Positions 18,367 through 27,339 of a stretch of DNA of 64,000 bases are shown here, in pieces. Position 1 is the first letter of the stretch. Each line of letters starts with the position of its first letter. The translations under genes and the position numbers were made by a program. Below the pieces are notes generated by a model, which was not told the origin of the DNA, ran no database searches, and saw nothing but the letters and a program-made list of their open reading frames with translations. Where the stretch lies: assembly GCF_900188025.1 (NCBI RefSeq), contig NZ_FZNO01000016.1, positions 1 to 64,000 of the forward strand. Direction: 5' to 3'. This DNA is from Blastococcus mobilis. Lineage in GTDB: Bacteria > Actinomycetota > Actinomycetes > Mycobacteriales > Geodermatophilaceae.

Positions 18367-18729
18367 TCACGTGGCGTCGCGATCGAACGGCGGCGGAGCC
18401 GCGTGATCGCGCGGGCGGGTGACCACGGGTGCGGCGGCGGTCGCGCCACTCCCCCGCTGCACCGGAGGTCCCTCGTCGTCGTCGCCGAGCAGCTGGTCGC
18501 GGAGGAACGTCCTCGGGTGGTACTTGCGCAGGTCGAGGTCCCGCAGCTCGGGCAGGTCATCGCCCAGCGACTCGTTGACCTGCTCGCGGATGCCGGTGAC
18601 CACCGTCCGTACCCGCTTCAGGCCCGCGGCGGCGTCCTTGGCCAGACCGGGCAGCCGCTCCGGCCCGAAGATGAACAGCGCGGCGAGGGCGAGCACGATG
18701 ATCTCGCCCCAGCCGATCGAGTCGAACAC
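18367..18729 (-). CDS. tatB: Sec-independent protein translocase subunit TatB
   Basis: A 120-residue protein with the Hcf106/TatB layout: a short N-terminal membrane helix (about 7-22, GEIIVLALAALFIFGPERLP with the Glu and the GPERLP hinge), an amphipathic helix (LAKDAAAGLKRVRTVV) and a charged, disordered tail. GTG 18729 has AAGGGAG 7 nt upstream. TatB joins TatC to receive folded twin-arginine substrates. It is last in the sigE-rseA-htrA-tatB order that is conserved in mycobacteria, separated from htrA by 87 bp containing a copy of the dispersed repeat. Confidence 0.92.
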   Translation of the reverse strand: MFDSIGWGEIIVLALAALFIFGPERLPGLAKDAAAGLKRVRTVVTGIREQVNESLGDDLPELRDLDLRKYHPRTFLRDQLLGDDDEGPPVQRGSGATAAAPVVTRPRDHAAPPPFDRDAT

Positions 18730-18760
18730 CGCCGCTCCCTTCTCCGTGGCTCCCAGCGTA

Positions 18761-18818
18761 GAAGGACCCTGCCCTCCCACCCTTCGCAGGCTCAGGGCGG
18801 GCCCCTGGACAGAGCCTC
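18761..18818 (+). repeat. dispersed intergenic GAAGGACC repeat, copy A
   Basis: A degenerate copy in the htrA-tatB gap. It runs from GAAGGACCCTGCC to the CCTGGACAGAGCCTCA edge and shares both edges with copy B at 22486. Its complementary edge (CCTTCTACGCT) also supplies a TANNNT-like box upstream of tatB. Confidence 0.5.
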
Positions 18819-20373
18819 AGGCGGCGTCGAGCGTGGCCTCGACCTCGGTGGAGCTGCCCCCGCGCACGACCTCGACGGTGATCGTCTCCCCGGGGTCGTG
18901 GGCGTCGACGGCGACGACGAGTTCCTCCGAGCTCCGCACGGGTTCCCCCTCGACGGCGATCACGATGTCCTCCTCGCGGATGCCGGCGGCGGCCGCGCCA
19001 CTGCCCGGCTCCACGTTGAGGACGAGGGCGCCGTCCCGCGTGCCGTCGGTGACCGAGCGGGTGTTCACGCCCAACGAGGAGTGCACCGCCGAGCCGGTGG
19101 AGATCAGCTGTTCGGCGATGTCCCGGACCGAGTCGACGGGGATGGCGAACCCCAGGCCGATCGAGCCCCCGGCGCCGGTGGAGGCGATCGCGGTGTTGAT
19201 GCCGATCAGCGCGCCGCTGGCGTCGACCAGCGCACCGCCGGAGTTGCCCGGGTTGATCGGGGCGTCGGTCTGCACGGCACTGATCACCGCGTTGGTGTCG
19301 CTGCCTTCGCCGGACAGCCGGACGGGGCGCTCCAGTGCGCTGACGATGCCGCTGGTCACGGTGCCGGCCAGGCCCAGCGGGGAGCCGATCGCGACCACGG
19401 GGTCGCCGACGACGACGTCCTCGGAGCTGCCCAGCGCAGCGGTGACGAGGCCGGGCTTCTCGACCTTCAGGACGGCGAGGTCGCTGGCCGGATCGCGCCC
19501 CACGATGCGCGCCGCCGACCCGCTGCCGTCGAAGAACACCGCGCGGATCTCCGCCCCCTCCACGCCCTCGGCGCCGGAGACGACGTGGTTGTTGGTGACG
19601 ATGTAGCCGTCCTCGCCGTCGATGACGACGCCGGAGCCGGTGGCCCCGGCCTGGCCGACCCGCACCTCGATCGAGACCACCGCGGGCATGACGTCCTCGG
19701 CGATCCGGGACACCGAGCCCGGCTCGCGGGTGATGCCCGGGTCGACCTCGGAGAGCCGGGTGCCCGGTGCCAGCAGGGGCGTCTCGTCGTTGGCCTTCGT
19801 CAGGTACCAGCCGATCCCGCCGCCGACGGCACCGACGAGCAGGACGGCGAGCAGCGCCAGCACCGACAGCCTGACCGAGACGTCGCGCAGCCGCAGCTTC
19901 CGGCGTCCCTGCGGGTCGAGGACGATCGGACCGGGCCGGGCGGCCTCCTCGTACACGGCCGGCGCCCCCAGGGCGACCGGGGCGTACGGGTCGCGCCAGG
20001 GGTCGCTGCGGGCGTCCGGCTTCCACCAGGGGCCGGTGGCGGTCCGCCGGCGGCCCGGCCGTCCCCCGGGTGGCTCCTGGAGGCCGCGCTGACCGCCGGC
20101 CGCGGGGCCGAACGCCCGGAGCAGCGCCTCGGCCGGCGGTGGGAGCACGGGGCGCGCCGGCAGGGTCGGCCGGCCGTCGGCGAAGCCACCCGAGGCGGTG
20201 GCCGGCCGGCCGAAGGCGGCCTGTTGCCCGGCCGAGGGTTCGGGTGCGCTCGACGGTCGCGGGCCGAGCCGGTCGGGCGCGTCGGCGAACGCCCCGGTCT
20301 GACCCGGAGGTCGCGCGAAGACGGCCTCGTCACGGGGAGCCCCACCGTTGCCGGAGGACACCTCCCCGCCCAT
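18817..20373 (-). CDS. htrA: HtrA-like trypsin/PDZ serine protease of the SigE stress block
   Basis: A 518-residue membrane-anchored protease (mycobacterial HtrA, Rv1223, equivalent). A long Pro/Ala-rich cytoplasmic N-terminus (1-160) precedes one membrane helix (about 168-190). The chymotrypsin-fold domain has His263 (VTNNHVV), Asp298 (SDLAVLKV) and Ser378 (PINPGNSGGAL), followed by a PDZ domain (about 420-510, with VNVEPGSGAAAAGIREEDIV). The start is uncertain: the ATG at 20373 has no ribosome site, and it lies 23 bp after the anti-sigma stop. It probably degrades misfolded envelope proteins under SigE control. Confidence 0.9.
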   Translation of the reverse strand: MGGEVSSGNGGAPRDEAVFARPPGQTGAFADAPDRLGPRPSSAPEPSAGQQAAFGRPATASGGFADGRPTLPARPVLPPPAEALLRAFGPAAGGQRGLQEPPGGRPGRRRTATGPWWKPDARSDPWRDPYAPVALGAPAVYEEAARPGPIVLDPQGRRKLRLRDVSVRLSVLALLAVLLVGAVGGGIGWYLTKANDETPLLAPGTRLSEVDPGITREPGSVSRIAEDVMPAVVSIEVRVGQAGATGSGVVIDGEDGYIVTNNHVVSGAEGVEGAEIRAVFFDGSGSAARIVGRDPASDLAVLKVEKPGLVTAALGSSEDVVVGDPVVAIGSPLGLAGTVTSGIVSALERPVRLSGEGSDTNAVISAVQTDAPINPGNSGGALVDASGALIGINTAIASTGAGGSIGLGFAIPVDSVRDIAEQLISTGSAVHSSLGVNTRSVTDGTRDGALVLNVEPGSGAAAAGIREEDIVIAVEGEPVRSSEELVVAVDAHDPGETITVEVVRGGSSTEVEATLDAA

Positions 20374-20396
20374 GGAGGGGTGCGCGCCGGACGTGC

Positions 20397-20981
20397 TCAG
20401 GGCGTCCCGCCCGGGCCGGACGGGACGGTGTTCCCGACGGTGACCGTGCGGACGACCGGCGGAACCACCTCGGTGTGCTGCTCGGGCACCGAGGTCCCGG
20501 CGACGGAGCCCCGCGGACCGGAGTCCGCAGCGCCGCCCGCCGGCAGGTTGAGGGCGAGGGCGGTGACCCCCGCACCGAGGCCGAGCATGGTTCCGGCCAG
20601 CCCGCGGCGCAGCCAGCGGGCATGGGCGGGACGCTGAGGCGGTTCCTGCTGTGGCTGCAGGTCCACCGACCATGAGCCCGAGGGCCCGCTGACGGTCAGT
20701 CCGGCCGGTCCGGCGGCCACGGCTCCCAGCCCACTGCCGGCGCCCGGCACATCGGTGGTGAACGGGATGGCGCGGAGGCGCGACATGAGGTCACCGGGGA
20801 CGGTCACGTCGCGGGAGCCGTGCAGCGCCTCCTTCGCCTCGCGCTGGGCCTCGACGGCCAGCCGGCACTGGAGGCAGGCGGAGAGGTGCCGGGCTGCGCG
20901 ACCGGCGGGCCCGGGGGGCAGCTCACCGTCCACGAGCGCGGCGATCGCCTCCTGCGCGAGGTGGCTCTCCTGGATGCTCAT
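20397..20981 (-). CDS. rseA: zinc-binding anti-sigma factor (RseA-like)
   Basis: A 194-residue protein whose N-terminus carries the zinc anti-sigma motif His32-x3-Cys36-x2-Cys39 (HLSACLQC), which clamps group 4 sigma factors. A hydrophobic stretch lies at about 128-148 ([15 protein letters not shown]), so it may be membrane-tethered, unlike the soluble M. tuberculosis RseA. A Pro/Thr/Val tail follows. The ATG overlaps the sigE stop (ATGA), which fixes the stoichiometry of sigma and anti-sigma factor. Confidence 0.88.
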   Translation of the reverse strand: MSIQESHLAQEAIAALVDGELPPGPAGRAARHLSACLQCRLAVEAQREAKEALHGSRDVTVPGDLMSRLRAIPFTTDVPGAGSGLGAVAAGPAGLTVSGPSGSWSVDLQPQQEPPQRPAHARWLRRGLAGTMLGLGAGVTALALNLPAGGAADSGPRGSVAGTSVPEQHTEVVPPVVRTVTVGNTVPSGPGGTP

Positions 20982-21565
20982 GTCGGCCGGCCTCCGACCT
21001 CGGTGGCCGGCCGGCCCGGGGCGAGATGGGCCAGGGCCTGGCGCAGCTGCACCCGCCCACGGTGGATGCGGCTGCGGACGGTCCCCAGCTTGATGCCGAG
21101 GGTCGCCGCGATCTCCTCGTAGGTCAGGCCCTCGATGTCGCAGAGGACGACGGCCACCCGGAACTCCGGCGACAACGCGTCGAGCGCCGCCTGCACCTGG
21201 GGATCGAGGTGGGTGTCGGCGTACACCTGCTCGGGGCTGGGGGCCCGCCCGGGAAGGCGCTCGGTGTCCTCCGGCAGGGCGTCGAACCGGATGCGCTGCC
21301 GGCGACGGACCATGTCGAGGAAGAGGTTCGTGGTGATGCGGTGCAGCCAGCCCTCGAAGGTGCCCGGCGAGAAGTCGGCCAGCGAGCGGAAGACGCGGAC
21401 GAACGTCTCCTGGGTCAGGTCCTCGGCGTCCTGCGCATTGCCCGAGAGCCGGTAGGCCAGCCGGTAGACCCGCGCGGAGTGGTCGCGGACGACCTGCTCC
21501 CAGCTGGGCGCCACCCAGGCCACCTCGGGCTCGGGTGCCTCGGGGCGGACGGCGGGCTCGGACAC
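20978..21565 (-). CDS. sigE: ECF RNA polymerase sigma factor SigE
   Basis: A 195-residue group 4 sigma factor. Region 2 (about 28-95) contains [25 protein letters not shown] and the -10-binding helix; region 4 (about 135-185) has LPEFRV-like [25 protein letters not shown] and the helix-turn-helix [14 protein letters not shown] 21565 has GAGGGC close upstream. The neighbours rseA, htrA and tatB and the divergent O-methyltransferase reproduce the M. tuberculosis sigE locus. A matching SigE-type promoter lies about 90 bp upstream, implying that the factor transcribes its own operon in response to envelope stress. Confidence 0.95.
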   Translation of the reverse strand: MSEPAVRPEAPEPEVAWVAPSWEQVVRDHSARVYRLAYRLSGNAQDAEDLTQETFVRVFRSLADFSPGTFEGWLHRITTNLFLDMVRRRQRIRFDALPEDTERLPGRAPSPEQVYADTHLDPQVQAALDALSPEFRVAVVLCDIEGLTYEEIAATLGIKLGTVRSRIHRGRVQLRQALAHLAPGRPATEVGGRPT

Positions 21566-21653
21566 GCCCTCAGGATCGCAGACCCGCGAGCCCGACACCT
21601 CCCCCGCGTCGGTGGGATGGGCGTTGGCGGCTCGCGTCAGGCGCACGACACGA

Positions 21654-21683
21654 TCAACGGACGGCGACGGTGTCGGTGTTCCC
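21654..21683 (-). promoter_or_regulatory. ECF (SigE-type) promoter of sigE operon
   Basis: On the minus strand GGGAAC (21683-21678), an 18-bp spacer and CGTTGA (21659-21654) match the SigE consensus GGAAC-N18-CGTT. The predicted transcription start is near 21647, giving a leader of about 80 nt. The same boxes and spacing occur at 30614-30643. Confidence 0.65.
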
Positions 21684-21783
21684 GCCCACAGCGGCTCGCA
21701 GGAAACCCACAGGATTCCCGTCCCGCGGGGCCGGCTGCGACACCCCCGGTCGAGGGGCGGCGACCGTCGGGCGACCCGGCCAC

Positions 21784-21789
21784 TACCCT
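21784..21789 (+). promoter_or_regulatory. -10 box of leaderless O-methyltransferase gene
   Basis: TACCCT ends 6 nt before the GTG at 21796, which is why I prefer that codon to the ATG immediately after it. Confidence 0.5.
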
Positions 21790-21795
21790 CGGCCG

Positions 21796-22455
21796 GTGAT
21801 GAGCGCCGAGCAACCGCCGGGAGGCGGCACCGCGGAGGGCGCCGCCTACGCAGACCGGTTCGCCGTCGAGACACCCGAGATGGTGGAAGCCCGGTCCCGG
21901 GCCGTCCACCTGCCCGGCAGTCCACCCGTGGAGCCGGCCGTCGGTGCCGTCCTCGCGGTGCTCGCCGCCGGCGTCGCGGCCCGCTCGGTCGTCTCCATCG
22001 GGAGCGGCGGCGGTCTCGCCGGGCTGTGGCTGCTGCGTGGCATGCGCGCCGACGGCGTCCTGACCGCCCTGGACGGCGACCCGGAGCAGCTGCGCGCCGC
22101 CCGCAAGGCCTTCGCGGACGCCCGTGTGGCGCCCGGCCGCGCACGGCTGATCTTCGGCACCCCTGCCGAGGTCCTCCCCCGCCTCTCCCCGGGCGCCTAC
22201 GACATGGTCGTCTGCGCCGGCTCCCCGCGGGAGTACGCCGAGCACCTGCCGGCCCTGCTGGACCTGGTCCGCGTCGGTGGCACGCTGACCTGCCACGGCC
22301 TGCTCGGTGGCGGCCGGATCGCCGACCGCACGGCTCGCGACCCGCAGACCGTGGCCTGGCGGGAGATCGCCCGCACCGTCCGCGAGGACGAGTCGCTGCT
22401 GTCCGCCGTCCTGCCGATCGGCACCGGCCTGCTGGTCGCCACCAAGCGCGGCTGA
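21796..22455 (+). CDS. class I SAM-dependent O-methyltransferase
   Basis: A 219-residue methyltransferase of the caffeoyl-CoA/catechol O-methyltransferase type, equivalent in position to M. tuberculosis Rv1220c (divergent from sigE). The SAM-binding loop is [16 protein letters not shown], followed by the acidic [10 protein letters not shown] after strand 2 and [10 protein letters not shown] after strand 4. Note IGSGGG instead of the usual EIGTGTG. The substrate is unknown. The start is GTG 21796 (leaderless) or ATG 21799. Confidence 0.87.
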   Translation: MMSAEQPPGGGTAEGAAYADRFAVETPEMVEARSRAVHLPGSPPVEPAVGAVLAVLAAGVAARSVVSIGSGGGLAGLWLLRGMRADGVLTALDGDPEQLRAARKAFADARVAPGRARLIFGTPAEVLPRLSPGAYDMVVCAGSPREYAEHLPALLDLVRVGGTLTCHGLLGGGRIADRTARDPQTVAWREIARTVREDESLLSAVLPIGTGLLVATKRG

Positions 22456-22485
22456 GAAAGGACCGCGTCCTCCGCACGCTTCGTC

Positions 22486-22561
22486 GAAGGACCCCCTGCC
22501 CCCCGCCCCCCGCAAGCTCGCGGCGGGACCGTGCAGGGGGCCGGGCCCTGGACGGGCCTCA
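22486..22561 (+). repeat. dispersed intergenic GAAGGACC repeat, copy B
   Basis: Between the convergent O-methyltransferase and glgC genes. CCCCCTGC and GCAGGGGG form an outer 8-bp stem around a CGC-rich inner hairpin, and the right edge reads CCCTGGACGGGCCTCA. It is well placed to end both transcripts. Confidence 0.6.
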
Positions 22562-23779
22562 GGGAACGGCCCGGGCGCCCTTGCCGAGGACGGTCACGCC
22601 GCCCGCGCTCACGTGGTACCGCTCCTTGTCCGCCGCGGGATCCACGCCGATCCGCACCCACGGGGGCACCACGACGTTCTTGTCCAGGATGGCCCGCCGC
22701 ACGTAGGCGCCCTCCCCGATGTGGACGCCGTCCATGAGCACGCTGTCCTCCACCCGGGCGCCGCGCTCGACCCGGACGCCCGGTGAGACGACCGAGTTGT
22801 GGACCGAGCCGCCGCCGATGATCGCCCCGGCGCTGACCATCGACTCCTCGGCGCGGCCACCGAGCACGAACTTCGCCGGGGGCCGCTGCGGCGGCAGGGT
22901 GAAGATGGGCCAGCGGTCGTTGTAGAGGTTGAAGACCGGGGTCACCGACACCAGGTCCATGTGCGCGTCGAAGTACGCGTCGATCGTCCCCACGTCGCGC
23001 CAGTAGCCGTGGTCGCGCTCGGTGGCCCCCGGGACGATGTTGGTGGAGAAGTCGTAGACCCACGCCTCACCGGCGTCGGCGAGCATCGGCATGATCGAGC
23101 CGCCCATGTCGTGCACCGAGTTCTCGTCCTCGGCGTCGGTGCGCAGCGCCTCGAGCAGGGCGTCCGTGGTGAACACGTAGTTGCCCATGGAGGCGAAGCT
23201 CTCCTCCGGGGAGTCCGGCAGACCCGGCGGCTCCGCCGGCTTCTCCAGGAAGCCCCGCACCTTCCCCTCGGCGTCGGAGTCGATGACGCCGAACTCGGTC
23301 GCTTCCCGCCGCGGCACGCGCAGCCCGGCGATCGTCACCCCGGCGCCGGTCTGCAGGTGCTGGTCGACCATCTGACCCGGGTCCATGCGGTAGACGTGGT
23401 CGGCGCCGAACACGACGACGATGTCGGGTCGCTCGTCGTAGATGAGGTTCAGGCTCTGGAAGATCGCGTCGGCGCTGCCGGTGTACCAGCGCGGGCCGAG
23501 CCGCTGCTGGGCCGGCACCGGGGTGATGTAGTTGCCGAGCAGCTGCGACATCCGCCAGGTCTGCGTGATGTGCCGGTCGAGGCTGTGGCTCTTGTACTGC
23601 GTGAGGACGGCGATCTGCCGGATCTCGGCGTTCACGAGGTTGGACAGCACGAAGTCGATCAGCCGGTAGTTCCCCCCGAAGGGAACCGCCGGCTTGGCCC
23701 GGTCGTCGGTCAGCGGCGCCAGCCGCTTGCCGGCGCCGCCGGCCAGGACGATGCCGAGAACCCGTGGACCGCCGCGCAT
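22559..23779 (-). CDS. glgC: glucose-1-phosphate adenylyltransferase (ADP-glucose pyrophosphorylase)
   Basis: A 406-residue enzyme that makes ADP-glucose from glucose-1-phosphate and ATP, the activating step of glycogen and, in actinobacteria, maltose-1-phosphate synthesis. The N-terminal nucleotidyltransferase domain opens with [18 protein letters not shown], followed by [25 protein letters not shown]-like [11 protein letters not shown] and [10 protein letters not shown]; a left-handed beta-helix closes the protein. The ATG at 23779 lacks a ribosome site but has TACGTT 7 nt upstream (leaderless). It is divergent from glgA, as in M. tuberculosis. Confidence 0.95.
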   Translation of the reverse strand: MRGGPRVLGIVLAGGAGKRLAPLTDDRAKPAVPFGGNYRLIDFVLSNLVNAEIRQIAVLTQYKSHSLDRHITQTWRMSQLLGNYITPVPAQQRLGPRWYTGSADAIFQSLNLIYDERPDIVVVFGADHVYRMDPGQMVDQHLQTGAGVTIAGLRVPRREATEFGVIDSDAEGKVRGFLEKPAEPPGLPDSPEESFASMGNYVFTTDALLEALRTDAEDENSVHDMGGSIMPMLADAGEAWVYDFSTNIVPGATERDHGYWRDVGTIDAYFDAHMDLVSVTPVFNLYNDRWPIFTLPPQRPPAKFVLGGRAEESMVSAGAIIGGGSVHNSVVSPGVRVERGARVEDSVLMDGVHIGEGAYVRRAILDKNVVVPPWVRIGVDPAADKERYHVSAGGVTVLGKGARAVP

Positions 23780-23786
23780 GTCACGC

Positions 23787-23792
23787 AACGTA
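23787..23792 (-). promoter_or_regulatory. -10 box of leaderless glgC
   Basis: TACGTT on the minus strand, 7 nt before the ATG at 23779. Confidence 0.5.
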
Positions 23793-23841
23793 GCCGCAAC
23801 TCGGGGCGGGCGCTCCACCTGCCTGCGCGGGATTCGCCCCC

Positions 23842-23847
23842 TAGGGT
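23842..23847 (+). promoter_or_regulatory. -10 box of leaderless glgA
   Basis: TAGGGT, 7 nt before the GTG at 23855. The two divergent glg promoters are separated by about 50 bp, so one bound factor could affect both. Confidence 0.5.
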
Positions 23848-23854
23848 GGCGCGC

Positions 23855-25027
23855 GTGCGGATCGGGATCGTGACTCGGGAGTGGCCGCCGGACGTCTACG
23901 GCGGTGCGGGGGTCCACATCGAGCATCTCGTCGCGGCGCTGCGCACCCTGCCGAGCGGCCCCGAGATCGACGTCCACTGCTTCGGCGGGCCACGTCCCGA
24001 TGCCACCGCGCACGCGGTCCCGGCCGGTCTCCGGGACGCCAACGGGGCACTGCAGGCGCTGGGTGTGGACGTCGAGATCGCGGCGGCACTCGGGGACGCC
24101 GAGCTCGTGCACAGCCACACCTGGTACGCCAACGGCGCCGGGCTGCTGGCCGCGCTCGTCCACGGGGTGCCGCACGTGGTCACCGCGCACTCGCTGGAAC
24201 CGCGACGCCCGTGGAAGGCCGATCAGCTGGGCGGCGGCTACCGGCTCTCGTCGTGGGTGGAGCGCAGCGCCTACCTGGCCGCCGACGCCGTGATCGCCGT
24301 CAGCCACGGGATGCGCACCGACGTGCTGGACGCCTATCCCGACCTCGATCCCGCCCGTGTGCACGTCGTGGGCAACGGTGTGGACGCCGAGGCCTACCGG
24401 CCGGTGCAGGCACCCGACGTCGTCCGCGGCCTGGGCGTGGACCCGGACCGGCCCTACGCGTTGTTCGTGGGACGGATCACCCGGCAGAAGGGGGTCATGC
24501 ACCTGCTGGCCGCCGCCGAGCAGCTGCCGCCCGAGGTCGGTCTCGTCCTCTGCGCCGGCGCCGCCGACACCCCGGCCGAGCGGCAGCAGGTGGCCGACGC
24601 CGTAGCGAAGCTGCAGGCCCGGCGCAGCGGCGTGGTGTGGATCGAGGCGATGCTGCCGCGGGAGCAGCTCGTGCCGCTGATCACCGGCGCCACCGTGTTC
24701 GTCGTCCCCTCGGTCTACGAGCCGCTGGGGATCGTCAACCTCGAGGCCGCGGCCTGCGGGACGGCCGTCGTCGCCAGCGACGTCGGAGGCATCCCCGAGG
24801 TCGTCGCCGACGGGCGCACCGGTCTGCTGGCGCACTACGACCCCGACGACGTCGCCGGCTTCGAGAGCCGACTCGCCGCCGGCATCACCGAGCTGTTGGC
24901 CGACCCGGACCGGGCCGCGGCGATGGGCGCGGCCGGCCGCGAGCGGGTGCTCACCGAGTTCGGCTGGCCGGCCATCGCCCAGCAGACGGTCGAGGTCTAC
25001 TCCGCGGTGCTCGCCGCCCGCACCTGA
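23855..25027 (+). CDS. glgA: glycogen synthase (GT4, actinobacterial GlgA/GlgM type)
   Basis: A 390-residue GT-B fold glycosyltransferase starting at GTG 23855. It has the N-terminal [19 protein letters not shown] glucan/ADP-glucose loop and the C-terminal [14 protein letters not shown] and [19 protein letters not shown] motifs of family GT4. At 390 residues it is the short actinobacterial form (Rv1212c-like) rather than the 480-residue GT5 GlgA. In mycobacteria that enzyme mainly makes maltose-1-phosphate from ADP-glucose and glucose-1-phosphate for the GlgE route. Either role fits the divergent glgC. Confidence 0.92.
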   Translation: MRIGIVTREWPPDVYGGAGVHIEHLVAALRTLPSGPEIDVHCFGGPRPDATAHAVPAGLRDANGALQALGVDVEIAAALGDAELVHSHTWYANGAGLLAALVHGVPHVVTAHSLEPRRPWKADQLGGGYRLSSWVERSAYLAADAVIAVSHGMRTDVLDAYPDLDPARVHVVGNGVDAEAYRPVQAPDVVRGLGVDPDRPYALFVGRITRQKGVMHLLAAAEQLPPEVGLVLCAGAADTPAERQQVADAVAKLQARRSGVVWIEAMLPREQLVPLITGATVFVVPSVYEPLGIVNLEAAACGTAVVASDVGGIPEVVADGRTGLLAHYDPDDVAGFESRLAAGITELLADPDRAAAMGAAGRERVLTEFGWPAIAQQTVEVYSAVLAART

Positions 25028-25054
25028 CGGCGGGGCTCGTGGCCCCTGGTACTT

Positions 25055-25172
25055 TCCAGCCGCCGACCCCCGGGTCGGTGCCGCAGCGGCAGCGAAGTCC
25101 GGTGCAATCCCGGCGCTGTCCCGCAACTGTGATGGTCACCTCGGGTGGCCTGAGCCAGATCGCCTGCCCTTC
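25055..25172 (+). promoter_or_regulatory. cobalamin (B12) riboswitch
   Basis: The conserved core is clear: GAAGTCCGGTGCAATCCC, then GCGCTGTCCCGCAACTGTGA, then the B12-box side GAGCCAGATCGCCTGCC ending at about 25168. The boundaries are approximate. It lies directly upstream of btuF-btuC-btuD, so B12 bound to the RNA should repress the importer. Confidence 0.93.
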
Positions 25173-25183
25173 GGCATGTCACC

Positions 25184-25262
25184 GACCCTCGCGGTAAGGG
25201 TCGCGTATCGAGCGTCGGGCAGCTCATGGGCGACGCTCGCCGCCTCCACAGGAGGCCCTCCT
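25184..25262 (+). promoter_or_regulatory. riboswitch expression platform with sequestered Shine-Dalgarno
   Basis: GACCCT/AGGGTC (25184-25189 with 25197-25202) forms one hairpin. GCCTCC (25242-25247) pairs with GGAGGC (25251-25256) over a 3-nt loop and buries the AGGAGG that serves the TTG start. No U-tract terminator is present, so control is probably translational. Confidence 0.55.
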
Positions 25263-26237
25263 TTGCCCCGTTCCCTCTCCCGGCCGCGGACGACGTCCCG
25301 GGATCCGCGGCGGTCGGCACCCGCCGTCCTGCCGGCCCTCCTCCTCGCCCTGCTGCTGGCCCTCACCGCCTGCGGCAGCGACACCTCCGACTCCGGCGCG
25401 ACCGCCGCGACAGCCGAGTCCGGCGCGTTCCCGGTCACCGTGATCGGCGCCGACGGCGAGCTCACTCTCGAGGAGCAGCCCGAGAACATCGTCTCGATGT
25501 CCGCAACCGCCACCGAGATGCTGTTCGCGATCGGTGCCGGTGAGCAGGTCGAGGCCGTCGACGACAACTCCAACCACCCCGAGGAGGCCCCCACCACGGA
25601 CCTCTCGGCGTTCACCCCGAACGCGGAGGCGATCGCCCGGTACGCCCCCGACCTGGTGGTCCTCAGCGACGACCTCAACGGGATCGTCGACGCTCTGGAC
25701 TCCCTGTCCGTCCCGACCCTGCTGCTGCCGGCCGCCGAGACGATCGACGACACCTACGAGCAGCTGGAGACGCTCGGGGACGCGACCGGGCACGCCGAGG
25801 AGGCCGACGAGGTCATCGCCGACGTGCAGGACCGGATCGCCGCCGCGGTGGACTCCGTGGGCACCGACGCCGAGGGCCTGCGGGTCTACCACGAGCTGGA
25901 CCCGAGCCTCTACTCCGCGGGCAGCAGCACGTTCATCGGCAGCATCTACGCACTGTTCGGCCTGGAGAACATCGCCGACAGCGCCGCCGACGCCGCGGGT
26001 GGATACCCGCAGCTGTCCGCCGAGTACATCGTCGGTCAGCAGCCGGACCTGATCGTCCTCGCGGACACCATCTGCTGCGAGCAGACCGCCGAGACGGTCG
26101 CGCAGCGGCCGGCCTTCGACACCGTCCCCGCCGTGCAGGAGGACCGGGTGCTGGAGGCCAGCGACGACGTCGCCTCCCGCTGGGGTCCGCGGATCGCCGA
26201 CTTCGCCGAGTCCGTCGCTGCCGAGCTGCGGGGCTGA
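25263..26237 (+). CDS. btuF: cobalamin ABC transporter substrate-binding lipoprotein
   Basis: A 324-residue lipoprotein. The TTG at 25263 follows a perfect AGGAGG at 6 nt and is preferred to upstream starts that would lie inside the riboswitch. The signal peptide ends in the lipobox LTAC with Cys37. The mature part is a class III (helical-backbone, PERIPLA_BP_2) binding protein: ENIVSMSATATEMLFAIGAG, APDLVVLSDDLNG and GQQPDLIVLADT. The B12 riboswitch and the btuC and btuD neighbours indicate cobalamin or a corrinoid rather than an iron siderophore as ligand. Confidence 0.88.
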   Translation: MPRSLSRPRTTSRDPRRSAPAVLPALLLALLLALTACGSDTSDSGATAATAESGAFPVTVIGADGELTLEEQPENIVSMSATATEMLFAIGAGEQVEAVDDNSNHPEEAPTTDLSAFTPNAEAIARYAPDLVVLSDDLNGIVDALDSLSVPTLLLPAAETIDDTYEQLETLGDATGHAEEADEVIADVQDRIAAAVDSVGTDAEGLRVYHELDPSLYSAGSSTFIGSIYALFGLENIADSAADAAGGYPQLSAEYIVGQQPDLIVLADTICCEQTAETVAQRPAFDTVPAVQEDRVLEASDDVASRWGPRIADFAESVAAELRG

Positions 26238-26250
26238 GAACGGCAGACCG

Positions 26251-27339
26251 ATGACGACGACGACGCCCGGGACCCGGTCCGGCACCGCCCGCCCGGCGGC
26301 GCCGGGTCGGCGGCGGCCCGGGCCGGCCCTGGGCGGGGCGGGGCTGGCACTCGTCCTCGCCCTGCTGGCCGGGGTGTGGGTGGGCGCACTGCCCCTCCCC
26401 CCGAGCGCCGTCGTCGCCACGCTGCTCGACCGGCTGCTGTCCCCGCTGGGCGGCTCGGTACCGGGCGGGCTGGAGGGTGCGCAGGCCGCCGTGCTGCTGG
26501 AGCTGCGCCTGCCCCGGGTCCTCATCGCGTCCCTCGTCGGCGCCGGACTGGCGATCTCCGGCGCCGCCTACCAGGGGGTCTTCCGCAACCCGCTGGCCGA
26601 CCCCTACCTGCTCGGCGCGGCCGCCGGCGCGGGCCTCGGGGCCACGCTGGTCATCGCCTACTCCCCCGTGCAGTCGGTCGGACCGATCGGCATCGTGCCG
26701 CTGGCCGCGTTCGTCGGCGCGCTGATCGGCGTCGGCTGCGCCCTCGCCCTGGGGACGGCGGCCGGAGGGTCGCACAGCGCGACGCTGCTGCTGGCCGGGA
26801 TCGCCGTCGCCGCGTTCCTCGCCGCGGCCCAGACGCTGGTGCAGCAGCAGAACACCGACGACCTGCGCGAGGTCTACGGCTGGCTGCTGGGGCAGCTCGG
26901 CCGGTCCCAGTGGTCCGACGTCGTCCTCGTGCTGCCCTACCTCGGCGTCGCCTGCACCGTGCTGCTCCTCTGCGGGCGGGCGCTGGACGTCCTCGCCGTC
27001 GGCGACGACGAGGCGAGCTCCCTGGGCGTGCACCCGGGCCGGCTGCGGCTGGTCGTCATCCTCGCCGCCTCGCTGGCGACCGCTACGGCGGTGGCCGTCA
27101 GCGGCCTGATCGGGTTCGTGGGGCTGGTCGTGCCGCACATCGTGCGCCGGTTGACCGGTGGCTCGCACGCCCGCGTCCTGCCCATGTCCCTGCTGGTCGG
27201 AGGCGCGTTCCTGGTGCTCTGCGACCTGGTCGCCCGCGTCGTCCTGGCTCCGGCCGAGCTGCCGATCGGCGTGGTCACCGCCTTCATCGGCGCCCCCTTC
27301 TTCGCGGGCCTGCTGTGGGCCGGGGCACGGCGGCGATGA
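26251..27339 (+). CDS. btuC: FecCD family cobalamin ABC transporter permease
   Basis: A 362-residue permease with about ten membrane helices. FecCD/BtuC signatures are LRLPRVLIASLVGAGLAISG near the N-terminus, YQGVFRNPLADPYLLG and, near the end, GLIGFVGLVVPHIVRRLTG, the segment that contacts the ATPase. The ATG at 26251 is 13 bp after btuF, and the stop overlaps btuD (ATGA). Confidence 0.93.
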   Translation: MTTTTPGTRSGTARPAAPGRRRPGPALGGAGLALVLALLAGVWVGALPLPPSAVVATLLDRLLSPLGGSVPGGLEGAQAAVLLELRLPRVLIASLVGAGLAISGAAYQGVFRNPLADPYLLGAAAGAGLGATLVIAYSPVQSVGPIGIVPLAAFVGALIGVGCALALGTAAGGSHSATLLLAGIAVAAFLAAAQTLVQQQNTDDLREVYGWLLGQLGRSQWSDVVLVLPYLGVACTVLLLCGRALDVLAVGDDEASSLGVHPGRLRLVVILAASLATATAVAVSGLIGFVGLVVPHIVRRLTGGSHARVLPMSLLVGGAFLVLCDLVARVVLAPAELPIGVVTAFIGAPFFAGLLWAGARRR

